DNA from: Flavobacteriales bacterium
GTDB taxonomy: Bacteria > Bacteroidota > Bacteroidia > Flavobacteriales > PHOS-HE28
NCBI GenBank assembly: GCA_008016945.1
Contig: SSGN01000014.1
Coordinates: 1 to 9,908 of the forward strand
Length of the DNA stretch: 9,908 bases
Direction: 5' to 3'
Below, one piece after another: positions 1-7,015 of this stretch. Position 1 is the first letter of the stretch. Each line of letters begins with the position of its first letter. Below the pieces are notes generated by a model. It was given only the letters and a program-made list of their open reading frames with translations, was not told the origin of the DNA and did not search any database. A program made the translations under genes and the position numbers.

Positions 1-211
1 CGCGTGATCGTGCGCCGCCGCCACCCCCCCCCGCCCGCGCACCCCATGAAGCGGGCCCCCTCGCCCCTCACCGACCGGCACCGCCCCCCCCGCCGCGCCC
101 CCCCCCCGCCCCGCCCCCCCCGGCCCGGCGGGGGGGGGGGGGGGGCCCCCACGGGGGGGGCGCGGGGGGGGGGGGGCGGGGGGGGGGGGGGGGGGGGGGG
201 GGGGCGGGGGG
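1..211. repeat. C/G homopolymer low-complexity contig end
   Basis: This stretch is almost entirely C runs (to about 120) followed by G runs (about 130-211), with only scattered A or T. Reading frames through it give only proline/arginine or glycine strings, so none is supported as a gene. The rest of the window is GC-rich but has normal complexity, and the change at about 211 is abrupt. Long G runs are a known artefact of two-colour sequencing chemistry, where absent signal is read as G. An artefact at a contig end is the simplest explanation, but a real G/C tract cannot be excluded from sequence alone. Nothing else is supported up to about 300 apart from the promoter-like site at 242-249. 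Confidence 0.85.
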
Positions 212-241
212 TGGTGAACATGAATGCTCTTGAATTTGCCA

Positions 242-249
242 CAAAAGTA
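242..249 (-). promoter_or_regulatory. candidate Bacteroidota -7 element, leftward
   Basis: The minus strand reads TACTTTTG here, an exact match to the Bacteroidota sigma -7 consensus TAnnTTTG. No TTG of the -33 element is visible 17-19 bases upstream, so support is partial. About 20 bases downstream on the minus strand an ATG (221-219) opens a frame that enters the G/C homopolymer within a few codons. The site may therefore be the promoter of a leftward gene whose body is lost in the corrupt contig end. Confidence 0.35.
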
Positions 250-301
250 GATGGCTGCGGCCGGGGTACTCTGAGGTTCGTCAGTTCGCCCGGGTCACGA
301 T

Positions 302-412
302 ATGTGGAAGGTCCTGGAGCAACTGGAGGCCCTGGACCTGCGCTTACCCGGCCTGGATGCCCAGGGGCGCGAGGGGCTGCGGACCGGTCGCGAGCAGTTG
401 ATGAAGGAGTGA
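302..412 (+). CDS. short ORF, possibly the 3' remnant of a longer gene
   Basis: A 36-codon frame starts at ATG 302, ends at TGA 410-412, and lies 31 bases before recJ on the same strand. It has the charged, leucine-rich, alpha-helical look of a real protein end (MWKVLEQLEALDLRLP, then a Glu/Arg-rich tail ending in MKE). The same frame is closed upstream by TGA at 272-274, so it cannot simply extend into the contig end unless an error lies there. The pattern of a leucine-rich helix, a Leu-Pro turn and a charged tail faintly recalls the C-terminus of PPK2-type polyphosphate kinases. That resemblance is from memory and weak. It could also be a free-standing small protein or chance. Confidence 0.3.
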   Translation: MWKVLEQLEALDLRLPGLDAQGREGLRTGREQLMKE

Positions 413-443
413 TCGGAGGCGGTCCTGCCCTTACCTTCACACC

Positions 444-2210
444 ATGCGTGCAGTACGAACGAAGCGTTGGCGGTTGAGGCCACAGGCCGATGAAGCGGTT
501 CTTGGCCGCATGGTGAATGATCGATGCCCACCCGTGGCGGCCGCACTGCTCGTGCAGCGTGGCCTGCAGGATCCCGCATCGGCCTCGATCTACTTCCGGC
601 CCTCGTTGGAGCAACTGCACGACCCCTTCCTGATGGCCGACATGCTCGTGGCCGTCGAACGCATCGAAAGGGCTTTGGGCGAGAACGAGCGCATCATGGT
701 GTACGGCGATTACGATGTGGATGGCACCACGGCCGTGGCCTTGGTCTATTCCTTCCTGCAACGCTTCACCGGCAACCTCACGTTCTACATCCCCGACCGT
801 TATGCCGAAGGTTATGGCATCTCTTTCCTGGGCATCGATCGGGCGGCCAGCGAGGGTGTGGGCTTGATCATCGCGCTCGACTGCGGGATCAAGGCCGTGG
901 ACAAGGTGGCGTATGCTGCGGAACGCGGTATCGACATGATCATCTGCGACCACCACCGACCGGGCGATGTGCTGCCGAAAGCCGTGGCCGTGCTTGATCC
1001 GAAACGTTCCGACTGTGCGTATCCCTTCAAGGAGCTGAGCGGCTGTGGGATCGGTTTCAAATTGGTGCAGGGTCTGGCCCAGCGCAACGGCATCCCACGG
1101 AACGAGGTGGAGCCACTGCTCGATCTGGTGGCCGTGAGCACCGCGTGCGACATCGTGCCGGTGACCGGGGAGAACCGGGTGCTCACCCGCTTCGGGCTGG
1201 AACGTGTGAACCAGGACCCGCGACCCGGCATCAAGGCCATGATGCAGATGGCCAATGTGAAGAAGCGTCTGGGCGTATCGGAACTCGTGTTCACGATCGG
1301 CCCACGGATCAACGCGGCGGGCCGTATCGAGCACGGCAGGCAGGCCGTGGAACTCCTGTTGGCCAAGGACCTGGCCCAGGCCGAGCAGATCGGCCTGCGC
1401 GTGGATGGTAACAACACCGCACGTCAGGAGCTGGACAAGCACATCACCGAGTCGGCCCTCGCGCATATCGCACAGGACGATTTCGTGCGCGATGCCTGGA
1501 GTACGGTGATCTTCGATCCAAGCTGGCACAAAGGCGTGATCGGCATCGTGGCCTCGCGATTGATCGAGCAGTACCACCGGCCCACCATCGTGCTCACCGA
1601 GAGCCAGGGCAAGGCTGTGGGCAGTGCCCGAAGCGTGAAGGGCTTCGATGTGTACGAGGCCATCAGCGCATGCAGCGACCTGTTGGATCAGTTCGGCGGC
1701 CATACCTACGCCGCTGGTCTCACCATGCCCCTGGCGAACGTGGCGGCCTTCCGCGCGCGCTTCGAAGCCGTGGTGCGCGAGACCATCGATCCCGCATTGC
1801 GTACGCCCGAGGAGGAGGTGGATGCCGAGGTGCACCTTGCCGACCTGAACGATCGCCTGGCGCGGATCCTGCACCACATGGCGCCATACGGCCCGGGGAA
1901 CATGAAGCCGGTCTTCCTCACCCGTGGTGTGGTGGATACGGGCAACGCGCGCATCGTGGGCGAGGATCACTTGAAGATGACCTTGCGCATGGCCGGTGCA
2001 TCCGGACCCACCATCGATGCCATCGCCTTCCGGATGGCCGGGTTCTACGAGCAGGTGAAGAGCGGCGAACCCTTCAGCGTGATCCATACGTTGGAAGAGA
2101 ACGAATGGAACGGACGTACCACGCTGCAGCTCAACATCAGGGACATCAAGTTCCAGGTGAAGGAGGTGCTGGTGAACGAATCCGATAGCCGTGCCGTGAT
2201 CACCGCATGA
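444..2210 (+). CDS. recJ: single-stranded-DNA-specific exonuclease RecJ
   Basis: RecJ degrades single-stranded DNA 5' to 3' in recombination, mismatch repair and restart of stalled forks. The 588-residue length is normal for the family. The DHH-superfamily phosphoesterase motifs are in order: DYDVDGTT (89-96), ALDCGI (144-149) and CDHHRPG (168-174) carry the metal-binding Asp and His residues. VSTACDIVPVTGENR (231-245) and FTIGPRINAAGR (283-294) follow. The DHHA1 part has HKGVIGIVASRL (362-373) and GGHTYAAG (418-425), and an OB-like C-terminal domain covers roughly 455-588. ATG 444 is chosen because it places KRWRLRPQADEA, typical of Bacteroidota RecJ N-termini, at residues 7-18. No Shine-Dalgarno is visible. 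A weak TAnnTTTG-like site, TACCTTCA, sits at 432-439. The stop overlaps the tadA start by four bases, so the two are probably co-transcribed and translationally coupled. Confidence 0.97.
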   Translation: MRAVRTKRWRLRPQADEAVLGRMVNDRCPPVAAALLVQRGLQDPASASIYFRPSLEQLHDPFLMADMLVAVERIERALGENERIMVYGDYDVDGTTAVALVYSFLQRFTGNLTFYIPDRYAEGYGISFLGIDRAASEGVGLIIALDCGIKAVDKVAYAAERGIDMIICDHHRPGDVLPKAVAVLDPKRSDCAYPFKELSGCGIGFKLVQGLAQRNGIPRNEVEPLLDLVAVSTACDIVPVTGENRVLTRFGLERVNQDPRPGIKAMMQMANVKKRLGVSELVFTIGPRINAAGRIEHGRQAVELLLAKDLAQAEQIGLRVDGNNTARQELDKHITESALAHIAQDDFVRDAWSTVIFDPSWHKGVIGIVASRLIEQYHRPTIVLTESQGKAVGSARSVKGFDVYEAISACSDLLDQFGGHTYAAGLTMPLANVAAFRARFEAVVRETIDPALRTPEEEVDAEVHLADLNDRLARILHHMAPYGPGNMKPVFLTRGVVDTGNARIVGEDHLKMTLRMAGASGPTIDAIAFRMAGFYEQVKSGEPFSVIHTLEENEWNGRTTLQLNIRDIKFQVKEVLVNESDSRAVITA

Positions 2211-2656
2211 TCCTGCAGACGAACGACGAATACTACATGCGCCAGGCCCTGAAGGAGGCCGAACAGGCGTTCAAGGCCGATGAGGTGCCCGTGGGGGTGG
2301 TGGTGGTGTGCAACGACCGTATCGTGGCACGGGGCCACAACCTCACCGAACGGCTCAACGATGTCACGGCCCATGCGGAGATGCAGGCCATCACCGCCGC
2401 GGCCAACGATATGGGCGGGAAGTACCTGCGCGATTGTACCCTCTATGTGACCCTCGAACCCTGCGTGATGTGCGCAGGGGCCATGTACTGGGCACAGCTC
2501 GGGCGGGTGGTGTTCGGTGCCTTCGACGAGAAAGCCGGCTACCGGCGGATCGGTGGAGCGTTGTTGCACCCGAAGTCCCAGGTCACCGGCGGTGTGCTCG
2601 AAGCCGAGTGCGCCGATCTGCTCAAGGCGTTCTTCAAGCGGAAACGGGCGTTGTGA
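2207..2656 (+). CDS. tadA: tRNA-specific adenosine deaminase TadA
   Basis: TadA converts adenosine to inosine at wobble position 34 of tRNA-Arg(ACG) and is essential in most bacteria. The 149-residue product shows the complete zinc-dependent cytidine/deoxycytidylate deaminase signature. HAE at 56-58 gives the zinc-binding His and the proton-shuttling Glu, and PCVMC at 85-89 gives the two zinc-binding Cys. The N-terminal MRQALKEAEQAFKADEVPVG (11-30) and the C-terminal part FFKRKRAL are typical of bacterial TadA rather than guanine or cytosine deaminases, although a related nucleobase deaminase cannot be formally excluded. The ATG overlaps the recJ stop (ATGA), which implies translational coupling. 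A 200-base GC-rich spacer follows with no clear gene. Confidence 0.95.
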   Translation: MILQTNDEYYMRQALKEAEQAFKADEVPVGVVVVCNDRIVARGHNLTERLNDVTAHAEMQAITAAANDMGGKYLRDCTLYVTLEPCVMCAGAMYWAQLGRVVFGAFDEKAGYRRIGGALLHPKSQVTGGVLEAECADLLKAFFKRKRAL

Positions 2657-2771
2657 TCCGCGGTGCGGCGCGGGTTCGCGCTGCTGGCGCTGCGGCGTTC
2701 GCACGCTCCAAGGGGCTCGGCGGGCCTGCGTGCCATTTCCCTGTACGCCCGCCACGGTCCCACCGCGGATC
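2655..2771. repeat. long-range 11-bp perfect inverted repeat after tadA
   Basis: GATCCGCGGTG at 2655-2665, overlapping the tadA stop, is the exact reverse complement of CACCGCGGATC at 2761-2771. The arms enclose 95 GC-rich bases that also hold a small perfect hairpin, GCGCG-GGTT-CGCGC, at 2668-2681. No T run follows, so this is not a standard intrinsic terminator. In RNA it could close a larger folded domain in the tadA 3' UTR. In DNA it could be a REP-like palindrome. In such GC-rich sequence an 11-bp match over this distance is suggestive but not conclusive. Confidence 0.4.
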
Positions 2772-2804
2772 GCCGGGGGCGTGGCGATCGCCTTCCGCAT
2801 TCAC

Positions 2805-2812
2805 CATCTTTG
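2805..2812 (+). promoter_or_regulatory. candidate -7 element for the bacilliredoxin gene
   Basis: CATCTTTG matches TAnnTTTG at all but the first base and is followed by TACC, a common context for this element in Bacteroidota. It lies 46 bases before the chosen bacilliredoxin start, a reasonable leader length. No TTG is seen 17-19 bases upstream, so the -33 box is absent or divergent. It suggests the gene is transcribed separately from recJ-tadA. Confidence 0.35.
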
Positions 2813-2857
2813 TACCGCCCATCAGCCTTAACCTCGATGTTGATGCGGTCAGAAACC

Positions 2858-3268
2858 ATGTATCCTCCAGAGCTCGTAGCCCCCATGAAGACGGACCTTG
2901 TGTCGGCCGGCTTCGAACAATTGCAGACCCCCGAACAGGTGGACAAGGCACTGATGCAGCCCGGCACGGTACTGTGCGTGGTGAACAGCGTTTGCGGTTG
3001 TGCCGCAGGTGCGGCACGCCCAGGAGCCAAGCTTTCGCTCTCCGGTGCCAAGCGCCCCGCTCACCTGGTGACCGTGTTCGCCGGGGTGGACACCGATGCC
3101 ACCAACCAGGCACGGAAGCATTTCCTCCCGTACCCCCCCAGCAGCCCCTGCATGGCCCTGTTCAAGGACGGCAAGCTGGTGCATTTCCTCGAGCGCCATC
3201 ACATCGAAGGCCGCAGCGCCGAGATGATCGCGGATAACCTGAAGATGGCCTACGAGGAGTTCTGCTGA
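2858..3268 (+). CDS. BrxA/BrxB (YphP/YqiW) family bacilliredoxin
   Basis: Family members have a thioredoxin-like fold and remove bacillithiol, or act as disulfide isomerases, on oxidised cytoplasmic proteins. The 136-residue product carries the hallmark Cys-Gly-Cys active site in VVNSVCGCAAGAARP (41-55), the LVTVFAGVDTDATNQAR segment, the cis-Pro region YPPSSPCMALFKDG, the HHIEGR motif, and a C-terminal Cys (EEFC), all very like Bacillus YphP. The frame stays open upstream to 2663 and has other ATGs (2837, 2843). ATG 2858 is chosen because MYPPELVAPM is how Bacteroidota homologues begin and because the upstream translation is low-complexity. Whether this organism makes bacillithiol is not visible here. 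A strong terminator follows 20 bases after the stop. Confidence 0.93.
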   Translation: MYPPELVAPMKTDLVSAGFEQLQTPEQVDKALMQPGTVLCVVNSVCGCAAGAARPGAKLSLSGAKRPAHLVTVFAGVDTDATNQARKHFLPYPPSSPCMALFKDGKLVHFLERHHIEGRSAEMIADNLKMAYEEFC

Positions 3269-3288
3269 GCTCGTCGATCCATGCATCG

Positions 3289-3318
3289 GAACCCCGTTAG
3301 GCAAGCCTGGCGGGGTTC
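3289..3318 (+). terminator. intrinsic terminator after the bacilliredoxin gene
   Basis: The arms GAACCCCGTTAGG (3289-3301) and CCTGGCGGGGTTC (3306-3318) pair along all 13 positions, with two G-U wobbles, around a CAAG tetraloop. TTTGTT follows directly. On the opposite strand no T tract follows the hairpin, so it probably acts on the rightward transcript only and need not terminate the convergent dprA message. Confidence 0.88.
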
Positions 3319-3399
3319 TTTGTTCGCCATGGCCGGGTGGTGGGCGGCACAGCACCCCGTGGTCGTTCGGTCTGCTGGAGGGCCATGGCCGTGGTGCGC

Positions 3400-4506
3400 T
3401 CAATTCACCTGATACATCTTCCCCGGCAGGCTCCGGATCACCCCGTTGAACTCCATGTTCAACAAGAGCCCGGCCACCTTACCCTGCGCCCATTGGCTGC
3501 GCACGCAGAGCTCGTCGATATGTGCGCTGCCCTGCGCCTTGATGATGTCCACCAAGGTCTGCTCATCGGGCAGCAGCTCGGTGAAGAGCGCGGCCTGCAC
3601 GGGGGCTTTCTTCTTCTTCGGAAGCCATTCCATCAAGGTGATCACGTCCTGTGCGCTGGTGATCAGCGCGGCCTTGTTCTGTTGGATCAATCGATTGCAG
3701 CCTTCGCTGCGCGCATCGGTGGGGCGGCCCGGGAACGCGAACACCTCCCGGTCGTAGCTGCTGGCGATGTCGGTGGTGATCAGGCTGCCGCCCTTGGGGC
3801 CGCTCTCCACCACGATGGTGCAGTCGCTGAGGCCGGCGATCACGCGGTTACGCGCCGGGAAGTTGCCGGGTGCGAAAGGGCTGCCGCTGGTCAGTTCCGA
3901 GACCAGGGCGCCCTTCTCGATCATCTCCTTCGCCGTGGCGGCATGGTCGCTGGGGTAGAGACGGTCCAGCCCGTGGGCCACGCAGCCGATGGTGGGCAGG
4001 TCGTTCTTCAACGCTTGGCGATGGGCCACGATATCGATGCCGTAGGCCAAGCCGCTCACGATGGTGGCCTGGCATGCCTTCAGCCCTTCCACCAGGTCCA
4101 TGCACAGGCGTTTGCCCGGTTCGGTGGGCGTGCGGGTGCCAACGATGCTCACCATGTGCGTGGCGTCCAGGTCGGCCTCGCCTTTCACGAAGAGGATCAC
4201 GGGCGCGTCATCGGCCTGTTTCAGCCGGCGTGGATAGTCCGAGTCGAGGTAGAACAGCGCACGTATGCGATGTGCGCGCAGGTAGGCCAGTTCCTTCTCC
4301 GCCGCCTGGAGCACGCTCCTGTCGGTGATGCTCGCGACCAGCTTCGGCCCGATGCCCGGCACCTTCTCCAAGGTGTTCTTCAACCGACGGTCGGTGAAGA
4401 TGGGATCCACGCCGCCACAATAGGCCACGAGGTTGCGCGCGTGCACCGGACCGATGCCCTTGAGCAGGCTGAGCGCGATGCGATGGATCAGTTCCTGGTC
4501 GCTCAT
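3400..4506 (-). CDS. dprA: DNA processing protein DprA (Smf)
   Basis: DprA binds incoming single-stranded DNA in the cytoplasm and loads RecA onto it during natural transformation. It is also widespread in species not known to transform. The 368-residue product has helix-hairpin-helix segments near the N-terminus (LKGIGPVHARNL at 15-26, VPGIGPKLVASI at 49-60). The Rossmann-like core shows SIVGTRTPTEPGKRL (120-134), SGLAYGIDIVAHR (151-163), FPARNRVIAGLS (216-227), GGSLITTDIA (239-248) and FAFPGRP (256-262). A winged-helix DprA C-terminal domain covers about 305-368. The frame is open further upstream to 5004, but that part lies antisense to the TonB receptor gene. MSDQELIHRIALSLLKGIG at 4506 is a typical start. 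The gene is divergent from the receptor across 82 bases and convergent with the bacilliredoxin gene. Confidence 0.96.
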   Translation of the reverse strand: MSDQELIHRIALSLLKGIGPVHARNLVAYCGGVDPIFTDRRLKNTLEKVPGIGPKLVASITDRSVLQAAEKELAYLRAHRIRALFYLDSDYPRRLKQADDAPVILFVKGEADLDATHMVSIVGTRTPTEPGKRLCMDLVEGLKACQATIVSGLAYGIDIVAHRQALKNDLPTIGCVAHGLDRLYPSDHAATAKEMIEKGALVSELTSGSPFAPGNFPARNRVIAGLSDCTIVVESGPKGGSLITTDIASSYDREVFAFPGRPTDARSEGCNRLIQQNKAALITSAQDVITLMEWLPKKKKAPVQAALFTELLPDEQTLVDIIKAQGSAHIDELCVRSQWAQGKVAGLLLNMEFNGVIRSLPGKMYQVN

Positions 4507-4527
4507 AGGGGCGGATGTCCCTTTTTC

Positions 4528-4535
4528 TACATTTA
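4528..4535 (+). promoter_or_regulatory. candidate -7 element for the TonB receptor-kdsB unit
   Basis: TACATTTA followed by CCC matches TAnnTTTG except at the last base. It lies in the short divergent spacer, 53 bases before the receptor ATG. No -33 TTG is seen at the expected distance. The region just before the ATG (about 4572-4583) is the most AT-rich part of the spacer. No clear leftward element for dprA was found. Confidence 0.3.
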
Positions 4536-4588
4536 CCCACACCCGTTGAAGAGACCGGGGCCGAAGCGCATACGAATATATACGCGAC

Positions 4589-6991
4589 ATGATGAGGCTG
4601 ATCGCGGTGCTCCTCGCACTGTTCGGTGCCGCGGGCACCTTTGCCCAGACCACCTTGTTGAAGGGTGTGGTGCGGGATAGTCTGAGCGGCGAACCGCTTT
4701 TCGGGGTGAACGTGATCCACGCACCGGGCAAAGGCGTGGCCACCGACCCGTCCGGTGCCTTCAGCATGCCGCTGCCCTTCGGCGAATACACCATCGCGTT
4801 CTCCTGCGTGGGGTATGTGAGCGTGACACGGCACGTGGTGCTTTCGGGATCGACCACAGGGACGTTGGATGTCCGCATGCGACCATCGGTGGCCCAGCTG
4901 GACATGGTGGTGATCAGCGCGGGAAGGTTCGAACAGCGGGTGGGCGAGGTCACCCAGTCGTTGAGCGTGATCCGGCCGGAATTGATCCGTAACAAGAACA
5001 TCACCAGCCTGAACGAGGCGCTGGACCAGGTACCCGGTGTGGTGATCGTGGATGAGGAACCGCAGATCAGGGCGGGCAGCGGATTCAGTTACGGCGCGGG
5101 CAGCCGGGTGCAGGTGCTCGTGGACGATGTGCCGATCCTCAGCGGCGATATCGGGCGCCCCAACTGGAGCTTCCTGCCCATCGAGAACCTGGAGCAGGTG
5201 GAGGTGATCAAGGGCGCCAGCAGTGTGCTCTATGGCAGCGCCGCGCTCAGCGGGGTCATCAACGTACGCACCGCCTTCCCGAGGGAGAAGCCGAGCACCA
5301 AGGCCACGCTGTTCTCGGGGATCTACGACACGCCGGCGAATACCGGTGCGCGTTGGTGGGGCGATAACAACCCGAAGGTATCCGGTGCCAGCTTCAGCCA
5401 TTCCCAACGCTTCGGCAAGTTCGACCTGGTGTTCGGTGGCAATGCGTTCTCCGACAACGGCTACATCGGCCCGGAGCCCATCGCCGCGGACAGCCTCGCG
5501 GCGGACCCCCTGCGCACCGGCCCGGGCGGTTACGACAACCGCGTACGTTTCAACATCGGTACACGCTGGCGGAACGGAAAGGTGAAGGGCCTCAGCTACG
5601 GCATCAACGCCAACGCCATGAAGAGCCGCAGCACCAGCGTGTTCATCTGGAACGACATCGACGACGGCCTCTACCGACCCAAGCCCGGAACGGTGACACG
5701 CACCCGCGGTACGCAGTTCTATGTGGATCCGTACGTGGAATACCTCGCGCGTACAGGCACCCGCCACAGCCTGCGCACCCGCGTACATCGCCAAGTGTTC
5801 GACAACGACAATGGACAGGGCAATGCCAACACCACGGTGCATGCGGAGTATCAGGTGCAGAAGCGCTTCGATCTCTTCGGCGAGACCGTGGCCACCGCGG
5901 GTGTGCTTTGGCGGAAGGTGAACTCCGACGCCGAACTGTACGTGGGCAACGCCGATGGTGACCCGCGCAACGAGGCGCTGAACACCGGGGCCTACCTGCA
6001 ACTGGATAAGAAGCTCTTCGACAAGCTCGCCCTGAGCGCCGGAATACGCTACGAACGCTTCGTCGTGGAGAACGCCGAGGCCAGCCAGCCCGTGCTCCGT
6101 GCCGGTGCCACCTACCAAGTGCTCCGTGCCACCTACCTAAGGGCCAGCTATGGACAAGGTTTCCGGTTCCCCACCATCGGCGAGCGGTTCATACGCACCG
6201 GCGTGGGCAACCTGCGGGTGTATCCCAATCCTGATCTGAAACCCGAGCGTAGCTGGAACGTGGAGGGGGGACTCAAACAAGGGTTCAAGATCGGAGGCTT
6301 CATGGGCTACGTGGATGCCGTGGTGTTCCAACAGGACTTCGAGGATTACGTGGAGTTCACTTTCGGCCAATGGGGACTACCGCCTTACACCATGGAGAAC
6401 ATGATCGGCCTGGGCTTCATGAGCGTGAACACCGGAGGCGCACGGGTCACCGGGTATGAACTGGAACTGGCGGGGAAAGGCGACATAGGTGCGGTGGAGC
6501 TTTCCGCACTGATGGGCTATACGCATACCTTGCCCGTGAGCACCACGCCCGATGAGCGATATGGGGTGTCGCCCAACCCGGCCAGCGCGTTCCCACCCAG
6601 CACCTACCTCAATACCAGCTACGATACCACCGACCACCTCCTGAAGTTCCGGATCCAGCAGTTGTTCCGGCTGGACCTTCAAGCGCGGTACGAACGTTTC
6701 TTCGTGGGTGGTAGCGTGCGTTACAACAGCCATGTGCGCAACATCGATCTGATCTTCGTACAGCTCGATACCTCGCCACCGCCGATCAATTTGTCCACCG
6801 GCGTTGCGCAGTGGATGAAGGATCACCGCTCCGGCGACACCATCTTCGACGCCCGCATCGGTTTCGACATCACCCCGCAGCTCCGTGCGGCGTTCATCGT
6901 GAACAACCTGTTGAACCGCGAGTATTCCATGCGGCCGCTCGCGATCGAGGCGCCGCGTACCATGCAGGTGCAGATGAGCCTGGACCTCTGA
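4589..6991 (+). CDS. TonB-dependent outer-membrane receptor, substrate unknown
   Basis: Proteins of this class import iron complexes, cobalamin, metals or oligomers across the outer membrane using TonB-ExbBD energy. The 800-residue product begins with a signal peptide (hydrophobic 4-18, likely cleavage after A19 in TFA|QTT). A carboxypeptidase-regulatory-like beta-sandwich follows at about 24-99 (LKGVVRDSLSGEPLFGVNV, FGEYTIAFSCVGY), then a plug domain at about 115-228 with VQVLVDDVPI, IENLEQVEVIKGASSVLYG and ALSGVINVRT. The remainder is a 22-strand-type barrel. The C-terminus, NNLLNREYSMRP through MQVQMSLDL, has the usual final beta strand but ends in Leu rather than the more common Phe. There is no SusD partner and no siderophore, heme or cobalamin gene nearby, so the substrate cannot be assigned. 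It does not look like a SusC-type glycan transporter, which is usually longer. kdsB follows after 24 bases. Confidence 0.92.
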   Translation: MMRLIAVLLALFGAAGTFAQTTLLKGVVRDSLSGEPLFGVNVIHAPGKGVATDPSGAFSMPLPFGEYTIAFSCVGYVSVTRHVVLSGSTTGTLDVRMRPSVAQLDMVVISAGRFEQRVGEVTQSLSVIRPELIRNKNITSLNEALDQVPGVVIVDEEPQIRAGSGFSYGAGSRVQVLVDDVPILSGDIGRPNWSFLPIENLEQVEVIKGASSVLYGSAALSGVINVRTAFPREKPSTKATLFSGIYDTPANTGARWWGDNNPKVSGASFSHSQRFGKFDLVFGGNAFSDNGYIGPEPIAADSLAADPLRTGPGGYDNRVRFNIGTRWRNGKVKGLSYGINANAMKSRSTSVFIWNDIDDGLYRPKPGTVTRTRGTQFYVDPYVEYLARTGTRHSLRTRVHRQVFDNDNGQGNANTTVHAEYQVQKRFDLFGETVATAGVLWRKVNSDAELYVGNADGDPRNEALNTGAYLQLDKKLFDKLALSAGIRYERFVVENAEASQPVLRAGATYQVLRATYLRASYGQGFRFPTIGERFIRTGVGNLRVYPNPDLKPERSWNVEGGLKQGFKIGGFMGYVDAVVFQQDFEDYVEFTFGQWGLPPYTMENMIGLGFMSVNTGGARVTGYELELAGKGDIGAVELSALMGYTHTLPVSTTPDERYGVSPNPASAFPPSTYLNTSYDTTDHLLKFRIQQLFRLDLQARYERFFVGGSVRYNSHVRNIDLIFVQLDTSPPPINLSTGVAQWMKDHRSGDTIFDARIGFDITPQLRAAFIVNNLLNREYSMRPLAIEAPRTMQVQMSLDL

Positions 6992-7015
6992 CCACCGCTG
7001 TTGATCCCACCACGC

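Noticed and set aside
4..477. Plus-strand frame through the G/C runs and into recJ
   Set aside because: Its translation is mostly Pro, Arg and Gly strings from homopolymers, and it ends inside recJ in another frame.
2308..3237. 309-codon plus-strand frame across tadA and the bacilliredoxin gene
   Set aside because: It overlaps two genes with intact catalytic motifs in other frames, and its translation is Arg/Pro-rich noise.
3337..4680. 447-codon plus-strand frame
   Set aside because: It is antisense to dprA, which has full family motifs. The His/Gly/Ala-rich translation is typical of a GC-rich shadow.
4208..6118. 636-codon minus-strand frame
   Set aside because: It lies antisense to the TonB receptor and overlaps the true dprA N-terminus in another frame. 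Long antisense frames are common at this GC content, and no domain is recognisable.
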